Positions 26,046 through 40,190 of a stretch of DNA of 64,000 bases are shown piece by piece. Source of the DNA: Serilophus lunatus. Lineage: Eukaryota > Chordata > Aves > Passeriformes > Eurylaimidae. The notes under the pieces were generated by a model. The model ran no database searches and was not told the origin of the DNA. It saw only the letters and a list, made by a program, of their open reading frames with translations. Each line of letters begins with the position of its first letter. Position 1 is the stretch's first letter. The stretch spans positions 1,728,691 through 1,792,690 of the forward strand of contig VXBA01005600.1 of the NCBI GenBank assembly GCA_013399895.1, given 5' to 3'. Both the position numbers and the translations under genes were made by a program.

Positions 26046-26953
26046 ACCCCCGTGAGATCTAGGGGAACTGGGGACATGGGGCAGGCCAGTGCCCGGTGGG
26101 TATCTCACAACCTCCTGCAGGAAAAGGCACAGTTTTTACACTAGAGAGTGTTGATTTATAAAAAATACTCTGTCTTTCTGGATTTAGCATATATTCTCAT
26201 TTAACTTTATCCTACATTTTTTTGTCTCCATTTCTTTCCAAGGCATGTCAAATAGTAACAAAACAATTATATCTTTAGCTCTTTCTCTCAAGGGTTTTCT
26301 TTTCCTCTAAATATACTCTCCTCTGTTGCCCCCCATTAAGCCTCCCACATGTCTAACACTTAATCTCTACATTAATTTCATCTCCTAACAAAGTGCAATG
26401 TCACAGAGAGTATTCAGTGAAAACAACTGAAAAGGGAAGGAAAGTGAATGGGGGTGAAGAAAAATGGCTATAATTTTCTTCACATTTTTCTAGAAAGCGA
26501 AAACTTCCTTTTACATATCAAAACTGAGCAGGAGGGAAAAAGAGAAAAATAAAACGATACTTTCTTCTGCTTTTATTCAGGAAAGCAGCCCCTTCATACT
26601 TCTCCAGTGGGGAGAAAAAGCTAAAAAAACAAGCAAAACACAAAGCTATGAGGTTAAAAAAAAAATTTCTTATGCTTTCATTAGAGAGAAACTCAATTCA
26701 CAAATTTTAAAACTAGACACTAATAACCTGTTATTTTGTCAAATTTCAAGTCATATTAAAAAGAAGATAAAAGGTTTTTGTCATGCACACCTTTTCCCTT
26801 CAAAAAAGGCAAGGCACAAAAACCTAAACCAGACCAAAAAAACAGAGAAGATGTCTCTTTAAATAAAAATTTAAAAAAAAAAAGCTACAAAATATCAGTA
26901 TTTCTTAAGAGAAATTCATTTAGAGTTTCTAAAGGGATGGAAATAGAAAAATG

Positions 26954-27028
26954 AAAAAAAAAAACCCAACAACCAAACTCCAAAAACCAAAAACTCCACC
27001 AACTACTACTACAACAAAAAAACACCAG
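26954..27028. repeat. A/C-rich low-complexity tract
   Basis: The tract is made of AAAAC, CCAAC and ACTACT-like units with no phase. Similar tracts recur at about 4925-4985, 7085-7130, 49170-49240 and 56600-56740. Confidence 0.85.
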
Positions 27029-27499
27029 CCTTTTCTTGTTTCACAGAATACCTTCCAGTGAAATGGAACTACTGAAGAATCGAGTTTTATCTTCTACCAG
27101 TCTGCATCCTACCTTGTAGGTCAAAGCTGAAGACTGCTGTGTATCATTGCCTTTAAAATAAAAACGGGGCCTGTAAATATACAACGTAATTAGGAGGCTC
27201 AGCTCTCCTTGTCTTGACTTCCACGACAGGTCTATCCCTGCAGACACCAGTGGAACGCTCAAATGAGACCTGCCACCTGAGAGGCTCTCCTACTGCTTTT
27301 TGTGCTGGGTAATAAGTAAAGGTTAATTGTGATCCTTTGTATTTCCCAAGAGAGACCAAAGAAACGCAGAGAGGTTCAGGTGTCTGTAAGCACAGAGACA
27401 TTTGGAAACCTGTGCCAAAGGTGGTTATTTTGCTGGCCTTACCCTTTGTGTCCTGTAGTTCTCAGCACTGTCTTTCTGACAACAACCCCTAAAGTATCC

Positions 27500-27690
27500 A
27501 TAAAATTATTTCACAGGACAGCAGAGTGTCACAGAGGCTAATTGACTTGTGCTGCAGCAATGATCCATGGCTGGATACACACAGACAGCATGGTTTCCAG
27601 CCAAATGTATACACGCGTCTGCAAGTGGAAACTGGGATTTGAATCCATAACCTTTCACTCCCAGAATTCAGGTCTTTATCCAGAGAGTTA
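27500..27690 (-). mobile_element. MIR-like SINE relic
   Basis: The plus strand follows the antisense order of a MIR/CORE-type SINE: 'cacagaggctaattgactt' (MIR 'cacagagaggttaagtgactt'), then 'ctgggatttgaatccataac', then 'ctcccagaattcaggtctttatcc'. That is the standard order of MIR blocks in antisense. It is old and diverged, so the limits are approximate. Confidence 0.6.
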
Positions 27691-30600
27691 AAAGAGCAGC
27701 TGTAGTCACATAAAAATACTGCTATTCATGAGGATGTTTACCCTGTTGAGGTAAAGAGTAGCAACGTGTGCTCACTTTCGCCAAAGTGACGTTTTTCTCA
27801 GGGAAATCTACTTCTGAAAAAATGCCATGGTTCTTTCAGGGTATTTTAGGGTATCTGTGTGTGCCTAGTACAAACCTGAGTCAGACTGAACTGTCTCAGT
27901 GTCTTTTGTCTCTGTGCCTCCGTTCCTTGTCTTCTCCTTGTACACCCTATTCTTTGTTTCCCCCATGTTTTGTCTGGCTTATATACTAGACAGAAATACA
28001 TTTTACAAGTATATTAAAGCTGCTTAAATTTAAGTATGAGGTGCACTACTCACAGTACCATTAGTGATACTTAGTTAATAAAGGGAACATGTTCATAATT
28101 GTTGTAATGTATCAGGCCTTAGCACAACTCATTTCTAAGCTCTCTATCTTGTGTAATACTCCTGTCTAAGGAGATCCTTTAGGATTTAAAGATGTATTTA
28201 GAAGGATTTTTCAATGCTTATACTTTTTAATTATATAATTAGGAGGATGTGTTTGCAAAAACTTTCTGAAGGATTATATTAACACATTCCCTGTTCAGGC
28301 AAGATAGCCTCACCTGCCACACCACCTGAATTAGAAAACCCCTGTAGTTACAGAAGAAACACTGGTTACCTTCATTAACTTTCTCAGAAACCAGGAGAGC
28401 TATTTGTACAGGGCAAAAAATATGCAAGCAGGGTTTCAAGTGTCCGTTAAAGAACTATTCAAAGCATTTACTCTGGTTTTAGCACATCTACTCTATGGCT
28501 TGTAGGAAAACAGCATTACCATAAAAAGCCTTACAGGACCAATTGGTGGATGTCCATGAATCCAGATCACCACCCCAGGAGCAAACAAGAGGCAACCTGT
28601 TTATTCATTCACTCATTTTCACCTCTGTGCACAGCCCAGGAATCACACTTGGAAACCAGATGTCCCCATTTTTTCGTATGGAGGCACAGAGATGCCTGCT
28701 TTCAGTGACCTCAGTGACATCTGTTACGGTGACATGACACAAGGTGAAATAAAATCCTACAGCCAGTGCAAGAGAGGTGCTGCCATTTCTTTCATGCTGT
28801 CCTCAATATGGTGTTTAGGGACTTAGTGGGAAAAATAAAAGGATTTCATGTGTCTTTCTGCTAAAAGAAATACTGCATAGCCAAACCAGAATACAGGTTC
28901 TGACACTGTAACATGACACAGAGATGTCAGAAATGAAACATGAATCCGTATCTTACCAACACTGCTGATACAGCTAGAGCTGTGCACGCCTGGTGCTGAA
29001 CAAAAGCAAGACCCCTTGCAAATAATCAAATATTTTAAGTATAAAAAACAGATTGTGTACTGATTTTTGTATTTTGCAAACACGGCTACAATTCTTTTAA
29101 AATCATTCAAGGACACAGGTCAGATTCCTTCAGTGTTGTTATTCTTATTTTTAATAAAAATGGTGTGAAGTGCATATATCTTAGTTCTGCTTTCTCACAG
29201 TGTAAGTGCAGGATAACAACCATAAAATCAAATCGTGAATACTAGCTTTTGTTGCCTTTCACATCTAAATAACCCAAAGCATTTTATACGTCAGAAGGGT
29301 CAGTAAGACCAGGCACTCAGCAACTGCCAGTGTGAAACTGCCTGTAGTGACATCAACCTGCTCAGAACAGGAAGCCAAATGATACTGAAATTAATGAAGA
29401 TAGAATTTAATTGCCTAAAAAGGCTTGAGAAAGGGTAGGACTGCTACTCTTACCAAGAATCTTATCTGCCCCAAACTACCCTTCTAAGAGCACAAACTAT
29501 TTTCAGAGCTTAGACTGCCAGGTGTTTGTTAACTCCTTTTATTTCCTGTTGAACATGTGTATGTTGTGATGATTTACCCTTCAAATACAACCCTCTGTCA
29601 GCTTAATAAAATCCAGATGGTTACAGCATCAGGACTGTCAGCTCAGAAAATATAACTGTGGTTCTTTCTTTCTTCAAATGTAGGGCAGAAGGATCTACTT
29701 GTACTGAACACCAAATACTGTGTTTGGTACTGGATCAGTTATGTTACTGAAGTATTTTCTGAATGCAATGCCTGTCCCCATTGCATAGTGATTTTGACTC
29801 TTGCCTGTCTGTTGTGTACAAGTAATGGTACTAATGCATTGCATAGCTCTTATATAAGCGTTGGAGTGCAGCTAAATACCAGCATAAAGGATGTGACAAA
29901 CCAAGTTAGAAATGGGGAGAAGTGGGGGGAAGAAATTGCAAAAAGAAAAAAATAAATCAATTTAAATAATAGCTTGACAATTACAATTAAATAATCCAAA
30001 GCTCAAGCTGAGCATTTTTGTTACACACCGCATGAATGATGTTTGTACTTTGGAACTCTTAAAATATTTAAGTAGAGAAGAAATGAAATGAACTGCAACC
30101 AGTTAAGGTCATCCATTTAGGACAAAATTGATAAAATATTAAAATGAAAGAAATAAATTTTCAAACAGAGATACTGAGTCTTCATAGAGATGTATTATTC
30201 AAAGCAGAGGAACATGTGTGACCTCTAGGCTATTACATAATGGAGAAAGGATACAACAGTTCAAATGAGCAGGAACTATAGGCAGCAGAGACAGAGAGGG
30301 AAGATGGGTTAACCATCCAGAAGCCAGTGCTTTGCTGCCAGAATTCTTTAACTGGACCCCTGTGTTAGAGCATTACATTCCCAGCCCCAGCTCTTGGACC
30401 CCACTATTACATTTGGCTTACAAAAGTTTGGAAAGATCACGGATTTTAGCTAAAGATTGATTTTGTGTCTAGCTGAACTGGTTTGTTCTTAGAGGCTATC
30501 ATTTAAAGCAGGGGTGGTCCCAGGCTGCTGTGTTTCAGTGCCTCAGCTTCCTCAAAATCATCACTCTGTCCTTACTCCTTTTTTGTAGTATGGCCTGGAG

Positions 30601-31757
30601 TCAGGACAGCATGGGCTGGCTGAGGTATAATGGATCCTACTTCTCCCTTGCTGTGGTCAGCTCTGCTGGCTCTGCCAGCCTTCCCCTTGTTCATCTCTGC
30701 CCTAACAGGCCTTGAAGATGCCCAGTTTATGCTTTGGACATCTTCAAGGAAAGTAGTCAAACTTAAGTAACAAATTATTCCTTTTAATTGAAGGCCAGAA
30801 TCAGTAATTTATACAGGGTTTATTATAAAATAGAGGATCTCAGCTCTTTTATATCTGTGGTTCTTGGGATAAATCTCTCCTAAATTAAGAAGTAGCTGCC
30901 TGAAACAAGAAGTACCTTTAAATCCCAGCAAAATCTGTGTAAGAGTACAGACTATGCTCCTTTGAAAAATTAATTTCCAACTAGTAGAGGGCTCTTGCCT
31001 TCAAGCTCAGTGTTCTGAGGCAGCTCCATTGCTCTCCTTTCGGCAAAAGGTATTCAATATTCACACAGTCAGAGATGCTGTACCTAACATAAGGTTTGGA
31101 ACTGCACGTCAGGGGCCAGGCATCAAAAAGTTGGGGTACATTATGCCAAAACTTTTTCTTAGGCGTATATTAGCCTCCCTGAGGACATACAAAAGCACCT
31201 ACAACATTAGGAAAACTACTGCCACGAACAGTCATTTGCAATCTTGAGTCTTCGAAATGTTTTTGATCCTCTTCCCATTTTTACTCAGTTGCAATCACTC
31301 CATGTAAAAAATAAATCTTTGCATTTGCAGAGTAAGCATTTATTTCTAGCTCCCAAAGCTCCTTCCAAAACTAAGGATAAACATTATTAGCTTGATTTTA
31401 TAGCTGTCCTAAGTGGAGAGATAAGGGACCGTTTACAAATGAGGTTCTATCAAGGATGTAGGTGTAACCCATGACACTTCTTTTCTGTTCCTGGCACTGC
31501 AGCAGGCTTCTCTAGTGAGCCTTGGCAAGACATTGGGTTACCTCACTGGAAAACAGGGATAGTGGAATGGGTCTGACCTTCTGGAAGTAGTATGAACACA
31601 GTCCTAGTAAGGGCTGTGGGGGATGGAGAATTTTAGTAGGAGAACTGAGTCATGAGTCCTGTACCTCAGTAACATTTTGGAAGAGAATGGCCATTGATAA
31701 TATCCTAGAGGTCTCTTTCAAGTTTCAAAGGTACCTTTAAAACAGTTTTCTTTTTCT

Positions 31758-31782
31758 TTCCTTTTTTTTTTTTTTTTTTTAA
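31758..31782. repeat. poly(T) tract
   Basis: The tract is an almost pure T run, preceded by pyrimidine-rich DNA. It could be the complement of a retroposon poly(A) tail, but no retroposon body was recognised on either side. Confidence 0.8.
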
Positions 31783-34700
31783 TAGGATGAACAGAGCTCA
31801 AAGTCTCAATTACAAAACATAATTTTTTTTTCACCAGCTTTGCATAAATGAACAGACACATACTTAGAAAAATAATGAAAATTTCTTAAAAAATCGCTAC
31901 CTTTGCCCTTTATGAATGTCTTTCATTTCAATCTGTGGTAGTACAGTTTTCAGGAATACAAAGAAAAAGAAGTTGTTAGCAAGCAAAGTAAATCAGAAGT
32001 CTTCAGGCTCTCATCCTGACAAAGTATTCCCTCAGATAATGCAAAAGTTTCAGATCATTTTTTAGTTGTCCATATATTTTACCCCAGAAGTTGAAAATAT
32101 GTCTATATTCCCTTTCCTTATAACTGTCAAAAGTCATCATAGATTATGATCCTTTGTACTCAAGTTAATTTCTTGTTGACGTACCTAGGACTGACCATAT
32201 TGATCAAGTCAAACGTCCAGGCCACCAGGTATCTTTTCTACAGCAGAAGCCAACAGCAAACCTTAAAAGAAGCGAATCAGAAGTGGAAAACTTGCAGTGA
32301 CATATCCTTAGTATAGTTCTATAATTTGTAGTGATCTAAGATTCAGGGATTATTTCTTTAAGTAGAGCTACTATCTGTGTATTTGAAAGTCCCTGATAGG
32401 TTTTCCTCTCATTAAGTTGTCTGATTACATTTTCAATGTATATAAAAAAGTAAGATTCACAAAATACTGTAGCAATGAGTATCATGGCCTAATTACAGGT
32501 TGTGTGAAAAAACTCCTCTCATAGTCTTTCTGGATTTCAGCTGGTATTCCTCTTCCTGATAAATCCAGCAGAAAAAAAGACAAAAACCCCCAAAATTTAT
32601 ATTGGTGTGTGGAGGACTGGCCTCAGAACTACCTAGAATAAAAACAAGAAATATGTTTTAATTGAAGCCAATCTATCCTCCTCAAAAACCTGATAAAAGG
32701 TATTTATATGGCAAGACTGAAGAAGAAGTGAGCTACCCTTTTCAGATAACAGAGGAACAAAACGACAACCAGATAACTTGGGAAACTCACACTAATTTTA
32801 TTGAAATTTTGCCTAAACAATCTGCTATGCCTTCAGTGGAGACAGGAATTTTGTAGCCAACATAATTTTTAAAACTGAGATGAGTATGTGTGCTGGGGGA
32901 GGGAATAATAGAGCTTTCTATTAATGGAAAGCAGTTCGGCTGCAGCCTGAACTGTGGTGTCTTCCCTCCCCATAATCATGGCATTAATTACTTCATAGGT
33001 CAAATTATGTTGCTGTTTGAAAGAGTTTGACGTCTACGTGAATCAGGGCATGCATATTTAGATGTACTGTATCCTCTAGCCTAATCTTTTATTTTTGCTT
33101 GATGCATGTGGGCTACTAATTTAGTTTTTCATTGAAGAGGGCTCTTTTTTTATCTCCTGCACAATGGCAGTCCAGTTCCAAAATATATAGAACAAGTACT
33201 CAATAATTGAATCGGAGGGCACGTATACTTCCTCCTTCGACCATATGGACAGGATTTTTCTTTAAAATAAAGAGGCCAAAAAGTGACTGGAACAATGCCC
33301 AAAGGGAAGAATAGAGACAGACATTTAAAGGTGAGCTCACTAGATTTATAATAGCAGGGGACACTCATCCTCTCCATCCAGCTACCCAGTTAGCAGCAAT
33401 GCTTATATCACAAGAAAGGCCCAGGAGATTCTTCTTTAGAAAATAATGGCTACAGCTATTAATATAGGGGAGAAGCTGTAACAATCCACTTCAGATATTG
33501 GTAATAAACTACATTGTTCAGATATGAGATTACATACTCCAGGCAGGCAAACAGAAAAGCATTTTTTGTGTATCAGTGTTATTTAGAAAGGCTGCTTGGA
33601 AAAGTTTTAAGGAGTCAGAGGGCTTATGTCCAAAAAGAATAGAGAAGGGCTCTGAGCAAAAGTACTGCTCATCATTTAAGCATTTGAAGACCTGGACGAG
33701 ATAGTAGCTCAGGGTTCACAGGGAAGGTGATGCTTCTTATATTGACCTGATCCCACTATTTGTGGGAACAGCTTGTGAAATTATTTTGAAGGTATTAGAA
33801 GACATAGAGAAAATATCAAAATACTGTAACATATAACAGAGTTTGTTCAATCAATGAAAGCCCTTTCACAGCAGTATTACCTTTAAGAGATCCAGTAGTG
33901 ACCCAGTAAGGTACCCACTAAAAACCGTACGAAGACAAGCAGTCTTAGTCTCAGAATTTTTTACAGGATTAGCTTGCTCCCATGTGTAAACAGATGTAGG
34001 GATTTTGATGTCTAAAACTTAAAATAAGAAACAATGGGAGAATGGGAAATAAGCCTGAAAATCCCAAGGTTGATAATTCTACACACATAAACAGTACCAT
34101 GAGCTTGTTGTAAGAATTACTGTATTTCAGAGTCCTGTAGCATTACAGTTGCCTGGCCGGTGTGCTGGTGTGGAGATAAATGGATTCATAGTTTTTATAT
34201 TTTTCTAAGTCACAAAGGTTAGATATTTGTTTGTTTGTATAATGATAGCAAACACACTCATATTACCACAGCTATGGGAGCTGAGAGTTGTGGAAGCCCT
34301 TAAAAATCGTGACCTTGTGGTGAGGTTGTGAGTGTTGTCATGAGTGAGCTCCAAAGACATTTCTGAACTCTGTTCAAACTCGCTCTCTTCTTCTGACTTC
34401 TGACTGAGCACTGAGCATACAGTACAAGAATTCCCACTGAAGCCTACAGAAGTTAAAATCCCTTTTACTTGAGGTGCTCAGTACTTTGTAGGATCAGAGC
34501 ATAAGCAAGGCTTACAAATGAATACAATCAGAGGGTTTTTTTACTGTACCTTTTTAACTGTTTCACAATCTTTAACACCACCTTTAAAAAAAAGACAGAC
34601 TGTAAGAGGATAAGCATAATACTGCAAGTTTGAAAAATTCCCTGACTCTCTGGCACCACAGATTCAAGTCTCGGGGTCACTGAACCCTTCACCTTTCTCA

Positions 34701-35059
34701 GATAGATAAGATGACTACTGCAATATTTAATACAAGATAAGCCACACAAGCATTTGACTGGATCTGACCTCTCAAACAGCTTACAAACCCAAGAGCTGGT
34801 GCAACCTGAACTTCTGCAAGGATATTTCTGCATTCTCCAGTAACTCCAAGAACTGGGGACTTAGGAAACATCAAATATCATAAGACATGCTGAAGTTGTT
34901 AGCTACAAATACTGCTGAAGATATTTCTTAGATGTATCTTCTATGATCAATGGCTAAAGCTGCCACTCACCCAGGCACAACCACCCGGCTGAGCTCTGGG
35001 TGTCCGTACATCTGCAAAGCTCTGCTCCAGCAGCAGCTGCACAGAGGAGATAAACAGTA

Positions 35060-35190
35060 GGTACATCAGAACACCAGACAGCTCTGCTAGGTCAGACCAA
35101 AGGCCACCTTGCCTTATCCCCTGCAGTGGCCAAGGGCAGATGTCCAGAAAGCAGAGTCCTAACAGAGCTGTCTGGTCCTTGTTATGGGGT
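35060..35190 (-). mobile_element. CR1/L3-like LINE 3' end
   Basis: The plus strand reads 'gctaggtcagaccaaaggcc' at about 35087-35106, then 'ccctgcagtggccaagggca' at about 35120-35139. These are the complement of the same 3' tail seen at 21545. Only the tail survives. Confidence 0.65.
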
Positions 35191-37883
35191 GCAGGCTGCC
35201 AGAGGCTGCTCTGGCCTCTGACAATTTATGGCACCCTGTAGCCCAGGGTGCTTTCTGCCTGTGTAACATGCACCATGCTGCAGTACCAAGTGTATGTTCA
35301 GAAATTACTTTGCATTCCCCACTTGCATTGTAACAGCTTCACCCATGACACTTCTAATAATCTCTTGTGTGTAATTTGCCTTCTCTCTTTTTTCAGTTGC
35401 TGCTTGGCATTGAGCTGGTGTTTTCGCTAATGGCACAAGATAACTCTGAGATCCTGCTCCTGAGAGGCAACAGACTGCTCAGAAACAGCTGTTTGTGTCT
35501 CTGTTGTCCCAGGTACATCACTCTTACTTGCATGTAACTTGGTGGTGTGGCAAACACTCTGCATGGTCAGACAGTTATACAAACACAAAGTTATTTCCTT
35601 CACAGAGAGGAAACTCAGATAGCCAACAACATCTGTCTCACATGATTTCACTGTCCAAGCACGGTCCTGGTGGTGTACGCTCTGATCCAGCAGAGAAGCA
35701 GGGCAGAAGACAGAAGGCTGCAGGTGGGCAGCAAGGACAGCCACAGACCTGGCCACACTCCACTAACTCTCCCAATCTCCCTTAACCAGCTGTCCTGGAG
35801 TCCTTAGGTTTTTCATACAGCTTCTTTACAAGTATTTTTATTAACATGAAGCATATATAGTTTAGAGTACATTAACGCTGTCTTTCTGGGTGACAAGGTT
35901 CCTTATAGTGGCTACTGTCACAAAAGAAAGCAATGCTTGAGGAGAGGTGCTTAGAGCTTGGCTGCCAGCTTAGGTCAGGCTACAGCCCTTCTGACGTACC
36001 AGCCGATTCTGTCATTCCTGTTACTGTGTCATCCCAATCTGCTCTGAAAAAGTTGCTATCTGTTGGTAAGGACACAAATGGCTTGTCTACACTTGAAGCT
36101 CTGGCAGTGTTACATGCAGACCAGTAATAGTGGAAAATTCCCAACTGCAAACAATCTAAGACAGACACAGAAATAACCCACCAAATGTCAACATACTTAT
36201 GCAAAGCATTTCTGTTTCAGAAGCAGTAATTCCTTAGGAAAGTGTTTCCATTTCTTCTTTCATACCTCAGGATTCACTCCGAATGCCTCTGAAAGTCCAG
36301 GACAAAGATTCTTGTCTCAATCAAAAAGTCCTTTAAATAGCATTGAAATTTTGAAATTGCCCGTAAAATGTCAGAAACTCGGGGAATTTTTTTCCCTTCT
36401 ATTGTGGCATCAGCACAAACTGTAAATGACAAAAATTCAAACTGCATACTTGGAACTAACGTTCTTCTCCTAAATGAGTTTTAAACAACAAAGGTATGTG
36501 CCTTGTTTAGTATGCTCTCTGAAGGCTTCTGGAGACACCAAGACCACCTCAAACCACTGACTAAGCAAAGAAAAACAAAATCACTGCAAAAAAAATTTAG
36601 GAAAAATTACTAAATGTAAATTAATGAAGAATTTTGATATATTCTTAATGCTGTATTAATTTGGTAAAAAGAAAAAAATAAGCAGAAAAATCTGTCATTG
36701 CCACCATAATTGCATTTCTCTGCAGAAATAAATTAATTCCTGTTCCAGTTTGGTCCTAACACAGTGCTGTTTGTACTAGCAAGTACCAGGAAAATATATG
36801 TTACCATTTGTGACTGAGGCTATCTAATCAAGGACATATTTTTGGTACTGTAAACAAGTACAGTAATAGAATTTTATCTAGCTCTCAATTTTCTTTGTTG
36901 TTGTTTTTTTTTTTTTTAAGAATGGAAGCTATGGTATGCTATAGATCACCTCTGGTTATAATAAACTGAAAAAAACTTCTATTCAGGAGTTTGACTTTTT
37001 ACTAAATGATTTTGATGTGGGTTATTTTTCCCTCACTCTGACCAAAGTTGATAAACTCTTCCATGCATTATTGCATTTTGGTTCAAACATTTTTGTCCAA
37101 ATCATTTCACATTACACAATTCAACATCTGAAAGATCTGGGATCAAGCCAATCTACTGCTTTTCTACTGATGCTAACCAGCACAGCCACGAATTTGAAAA
37201 CACTTGCCATTAAGTTATGCAAATAGTCACAATTACTTCAGCAGATCTATTGCCAAACTTAAATATGTGTGGCTTTGCGTTCAGGAACCTGGTGAGTCTT
37301 CACCAGCCCTTTGCTTGTGCATCCTGAAGGTATGTATTGTCTGCAAAATGCTCCTGCAGAGTAAGAGATGAAATCCACAGGCTGGGCAACTGCTTGCAAG
37401 ATGGATAAATACAATCAACTTGCCAGAGGTACCTCCTCTGTGTCAGATTGTTGTGGACAGACTTAACAATCTGTGCCTTCAGAAGCAACAATTCAACGTG
37501 GCTAAGATCAGTTTCCTCAATCTGACATAATCAGGTATTAGGTATTATTTACATGACAGGGATAACAAGCTGACCTAGATTCAGATGCAAAGGTTATTTA
37601 TGTGCAAATGCTACATGCATTACTAAAGTTACAGGATGCTTTTAAAATTAAAATTAATATTGCATGGTAATGGTTCTAAATGTGTGTAATGAACAATAAG
37701 TGGCCCATAAGATCCTCTGACCCTGATGGCAGTGACAGTAAACTGCTTCTGCTATAGTCCAAGCTCCAAAAGGGACAACTATAACATTGATAGGAGCAAG
37801 TTACCTGCTCACTTTCTTGTTACCTGTAAGTCAGCATTTACTGGCTATTACCACTATGCTGTGCTTAATATAAACACATATAC

Positions 37884-37902
37884 AAATATATATATATATA
37901 TT
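37884..37902. repeat. (TA)n microsatellite
   Basis: About nine TA dinucleotides lie in an AT-rich surround. Confidence 0.8.
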
Positions 37903-39754
37903 TCATGTATATAATTCATACACAATCCCACATGAGAAAAACTATTCTAGATGAGGATTCTTCAGCCTTCTAGAATTTGCAGAGACCTCTCATTACCTTC
38001 TTTCAAAATGCACAGCTCTGAGTTAATTGGTTTCATTGATGTTATCCAAGCAGAGCTTTTCTTTCACTTCTGCTTGGTTGATTTCTCAAACTGAGCTTCT
38101 AGGTAAGCTTTTTCCAGCTGTGGATAAACCAGTTGCAGTTAAATATCATCCTTTCCACCAGCTGCTATTGTATAGATTACTCACCACATTGAAATGATAG
38201 ATGAAGCCCAGTTATGATGACCAAGTACCTGTGATAGCAGAAAACTGAGTTAATTCCTCCTGCAATTCCCTTTTGAGAGTGGTGAACTAATGTTTCAGCT
38301 GATGGTGGGACAGACTCCAGCTCTTTCTCTTGAAAACATATTTCAAATGGCAAGAGAGAATGTTTCCAATCCTTTGTTGTGATGGGCTTCTTATACCAAG
38401 GTTTCATTTGGAAATCTTTCATGTAAACTCAGCAACTGACAAGCTAGACTTCTTATGGTGTGGCATTGGAACTTTATATTTTGTGGGGTCCTATATGATC
38501 TTAAACTTTTTTCCCTTTTGACCAATGCTAATGAGGTGATGGCACCACAGAGCTGTGCCTCTTTTCCATATATTACTTAGTTTGCATGCAACAAATGGTA
38601 TATACTTAAAATAAGGAAAAAGTCCACTTTATAAATATTGCCTTAGGATGTTCACCTAAAACAATGTTTCTCTGGAGAAGTGGGATGAAAATAATTCTAA
38701 TATAGCAGCGAGATCTGAGGACGCTAGTGATCATTTGATTTTACAGTTTCTCACAGTAATAGAATATTTCAATGTAGACTTGCTACATTTTAATGTAGAC
38801 ATTAAATAGACATGTTTTCTATTCTAAGGTCACAAAACAGAGAAGGAAAAGATAGCTGTGAAGGAGATTTCAAAATTTCACACTGACATTTAGGTGAGCA
38901 GCTTTTGTGCTTGTTGAATATTTTTGTATCTTTGGAAATTGTGCCTTTTATAAAATAATTTTGATTTTTTTTCAGATATCTTAATAATCAGGTAAAATAA
39001 ATTTATTTGGGGTTTTCTTATTTAAAAGTTAATGTACTTAGTTCTGATATATTTAATAATATACTCTGGGGAAGAAGTTAAGGAGGCAAGGTTGTGTGCA
39101 AACAGGATCAAGCCACATGAAAGTTCTCTTGGACAACAGCATTCTAGTGGAACCAGTTCCAGAGTCAGGAGCACAGGAGAGAAAACCTGGTGAAACTTGG
39201 TGCATGTTTTCCTTCTCAACAAGCAGAGTTCAAATATAATGAGGATCAGTGAACAGAAGCCACAAAATATTTACACATATCCAGACTGAGAAGATGTGTG
39301 GTAATTAATTATTAATAGTAATTAGAGGGGGCAGGGGGAAATCAAAGCAAAAGCTGAAGCAGGTTCGTTAGGCCATGCTGAATTTAAAACAGGACTGAAT
39401 ACAGATGTTTTTCATGAGTGAATCCAAAATTTGGCTCAACTCTAGTTAAAGCATCATCTGACAGATAGCCTCTCTTTATTACAATTCTTTGCTAAATAAT
39501 TTAGTTTGTGGAAGAAGTATGGTTCTGGCATCATAATGTAAATCATGATAACTATGAGATCATTCTTACAATGTAAAAGGGTAATATCAGGCTCGGTTTT
39601 TAATCTCCACAGTTTGCCCAGGACGTTTTTTGTCCAGGAAACATATATATTACAATGTGTAGCATCCTGTAAGACTCGTAATAGTAGTAGTCTTACAGTT
39701 ACCTCTTCAAAAAACCCTTGCAGGTTATGTAACCTTGTTCTACTCCCTGAGGTT

Positions 39755-39790
39755 TTTTTCCATTTTACAGATGGAAAAACTGAGTAGGGT
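39755..39790 (-). mobile_element. MIR core-like fragment
   Basis: The plus strand reads 'ccattttacagatggaaaaactgag', which is one or two changes from the antisense MIR core. Only the core is visible, so chance or another SINE with the same core cannot be excluded. Confidence 0.4.
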
Positions 39791-39873
39791 TTAAAAAAAA
39801 AACTGAGAAGAGTTTTGCCACTGACAATATTGTAAAAAATTAAATATTGTTTCAACTGATCAGTGACATAAAT

Positions 39874-40190
39874 GAGTCATTCCCAAACTCTGATGCTGGT
39901 CTCCAAAGTGGGGTGTACACAAGACAGCTCACTGGGATGCAGGAAGAAGTTTTTTATGTGTATCATTGATAAATAATTTTTAAAAAACAATTTAATCTAT
40001 TTAATCTTTAACTCAAGCTTTTTAAAATTTCTATTTTGTGCATTTTCTATAGTATGTATAATATATTAGTGCAGTAGTAAAGGTATATAATCTATAAATA
40101 AATAAATAAGTATATGATTATATGTATAGTGGGGTGTGTATTTTTTTGCTAATAGAGGTGCATGATCCAGAAAGTTTGGAGATCACCATT
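39874..40190. mobile_element. probable hAT-type MITE
   Basis: The left end reads 'gagtcattcccaaactctg' and the right end is 'aaagtttggagatcacca', so the ends form imperfect inverted repeats sharing CCAAACT / AGTTTGG. This is the hallmark of hAT (Charlie-like) terminal repeats. Inside are 'gtggggtgtacac' near the left end, an AT-rich middle, and 'ggtgcatgatccagaaagtttgg' at the right end, the order typical of such non-autonomous elements. No clean 8-base target duplication was found, as expected for an old copy. Confidence 0.5.

Larger units (their letters stand above)
26046..35055. other. intergenic DNA, no gene seen
   Basis: The stretch is AT-rich non-coding DNA. It contains an A/C-rich tract at 26954-27028, a MIR-like relic at 27500-27690, and a T run at about 31758-31782. 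The short open frame at 32662-32856 is hydrophilic but has only a weak acceptor context and no known domain. Nothing else was recognised. Confidence 0.55.
35191..39873. other. intergenic DNA, no gene seen
   Basis: No coding exon was recognised. The open frames at 35427-35785 and 35933-36127 lack splice context and known domains. A T run occurs at about 36906-36919 and a short (TA)n repeat at 37884-37902. Confidence 0.55.

Noticed and set aside
31500..31640. Possible sense MIR or LINE tail
   Set aside because: Only scattered short similarities; blocks are not clearly in order.
32662..32856. 64-codon hydrophilic plus-strand frame
   Set aside because: The peptide looks plausible but the upstream acceptor is weak, no donor or partner exon was seen, and length is within chance.
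35933..36127. 64-codon plus-strand frame
   Set aside because: No splice context or known family; too short to support.
39454..39855. 133-codon minus-strand frame
   Set aside because: It contains a MIR core fragment and poly(A/T) runs; no domain or splice context.
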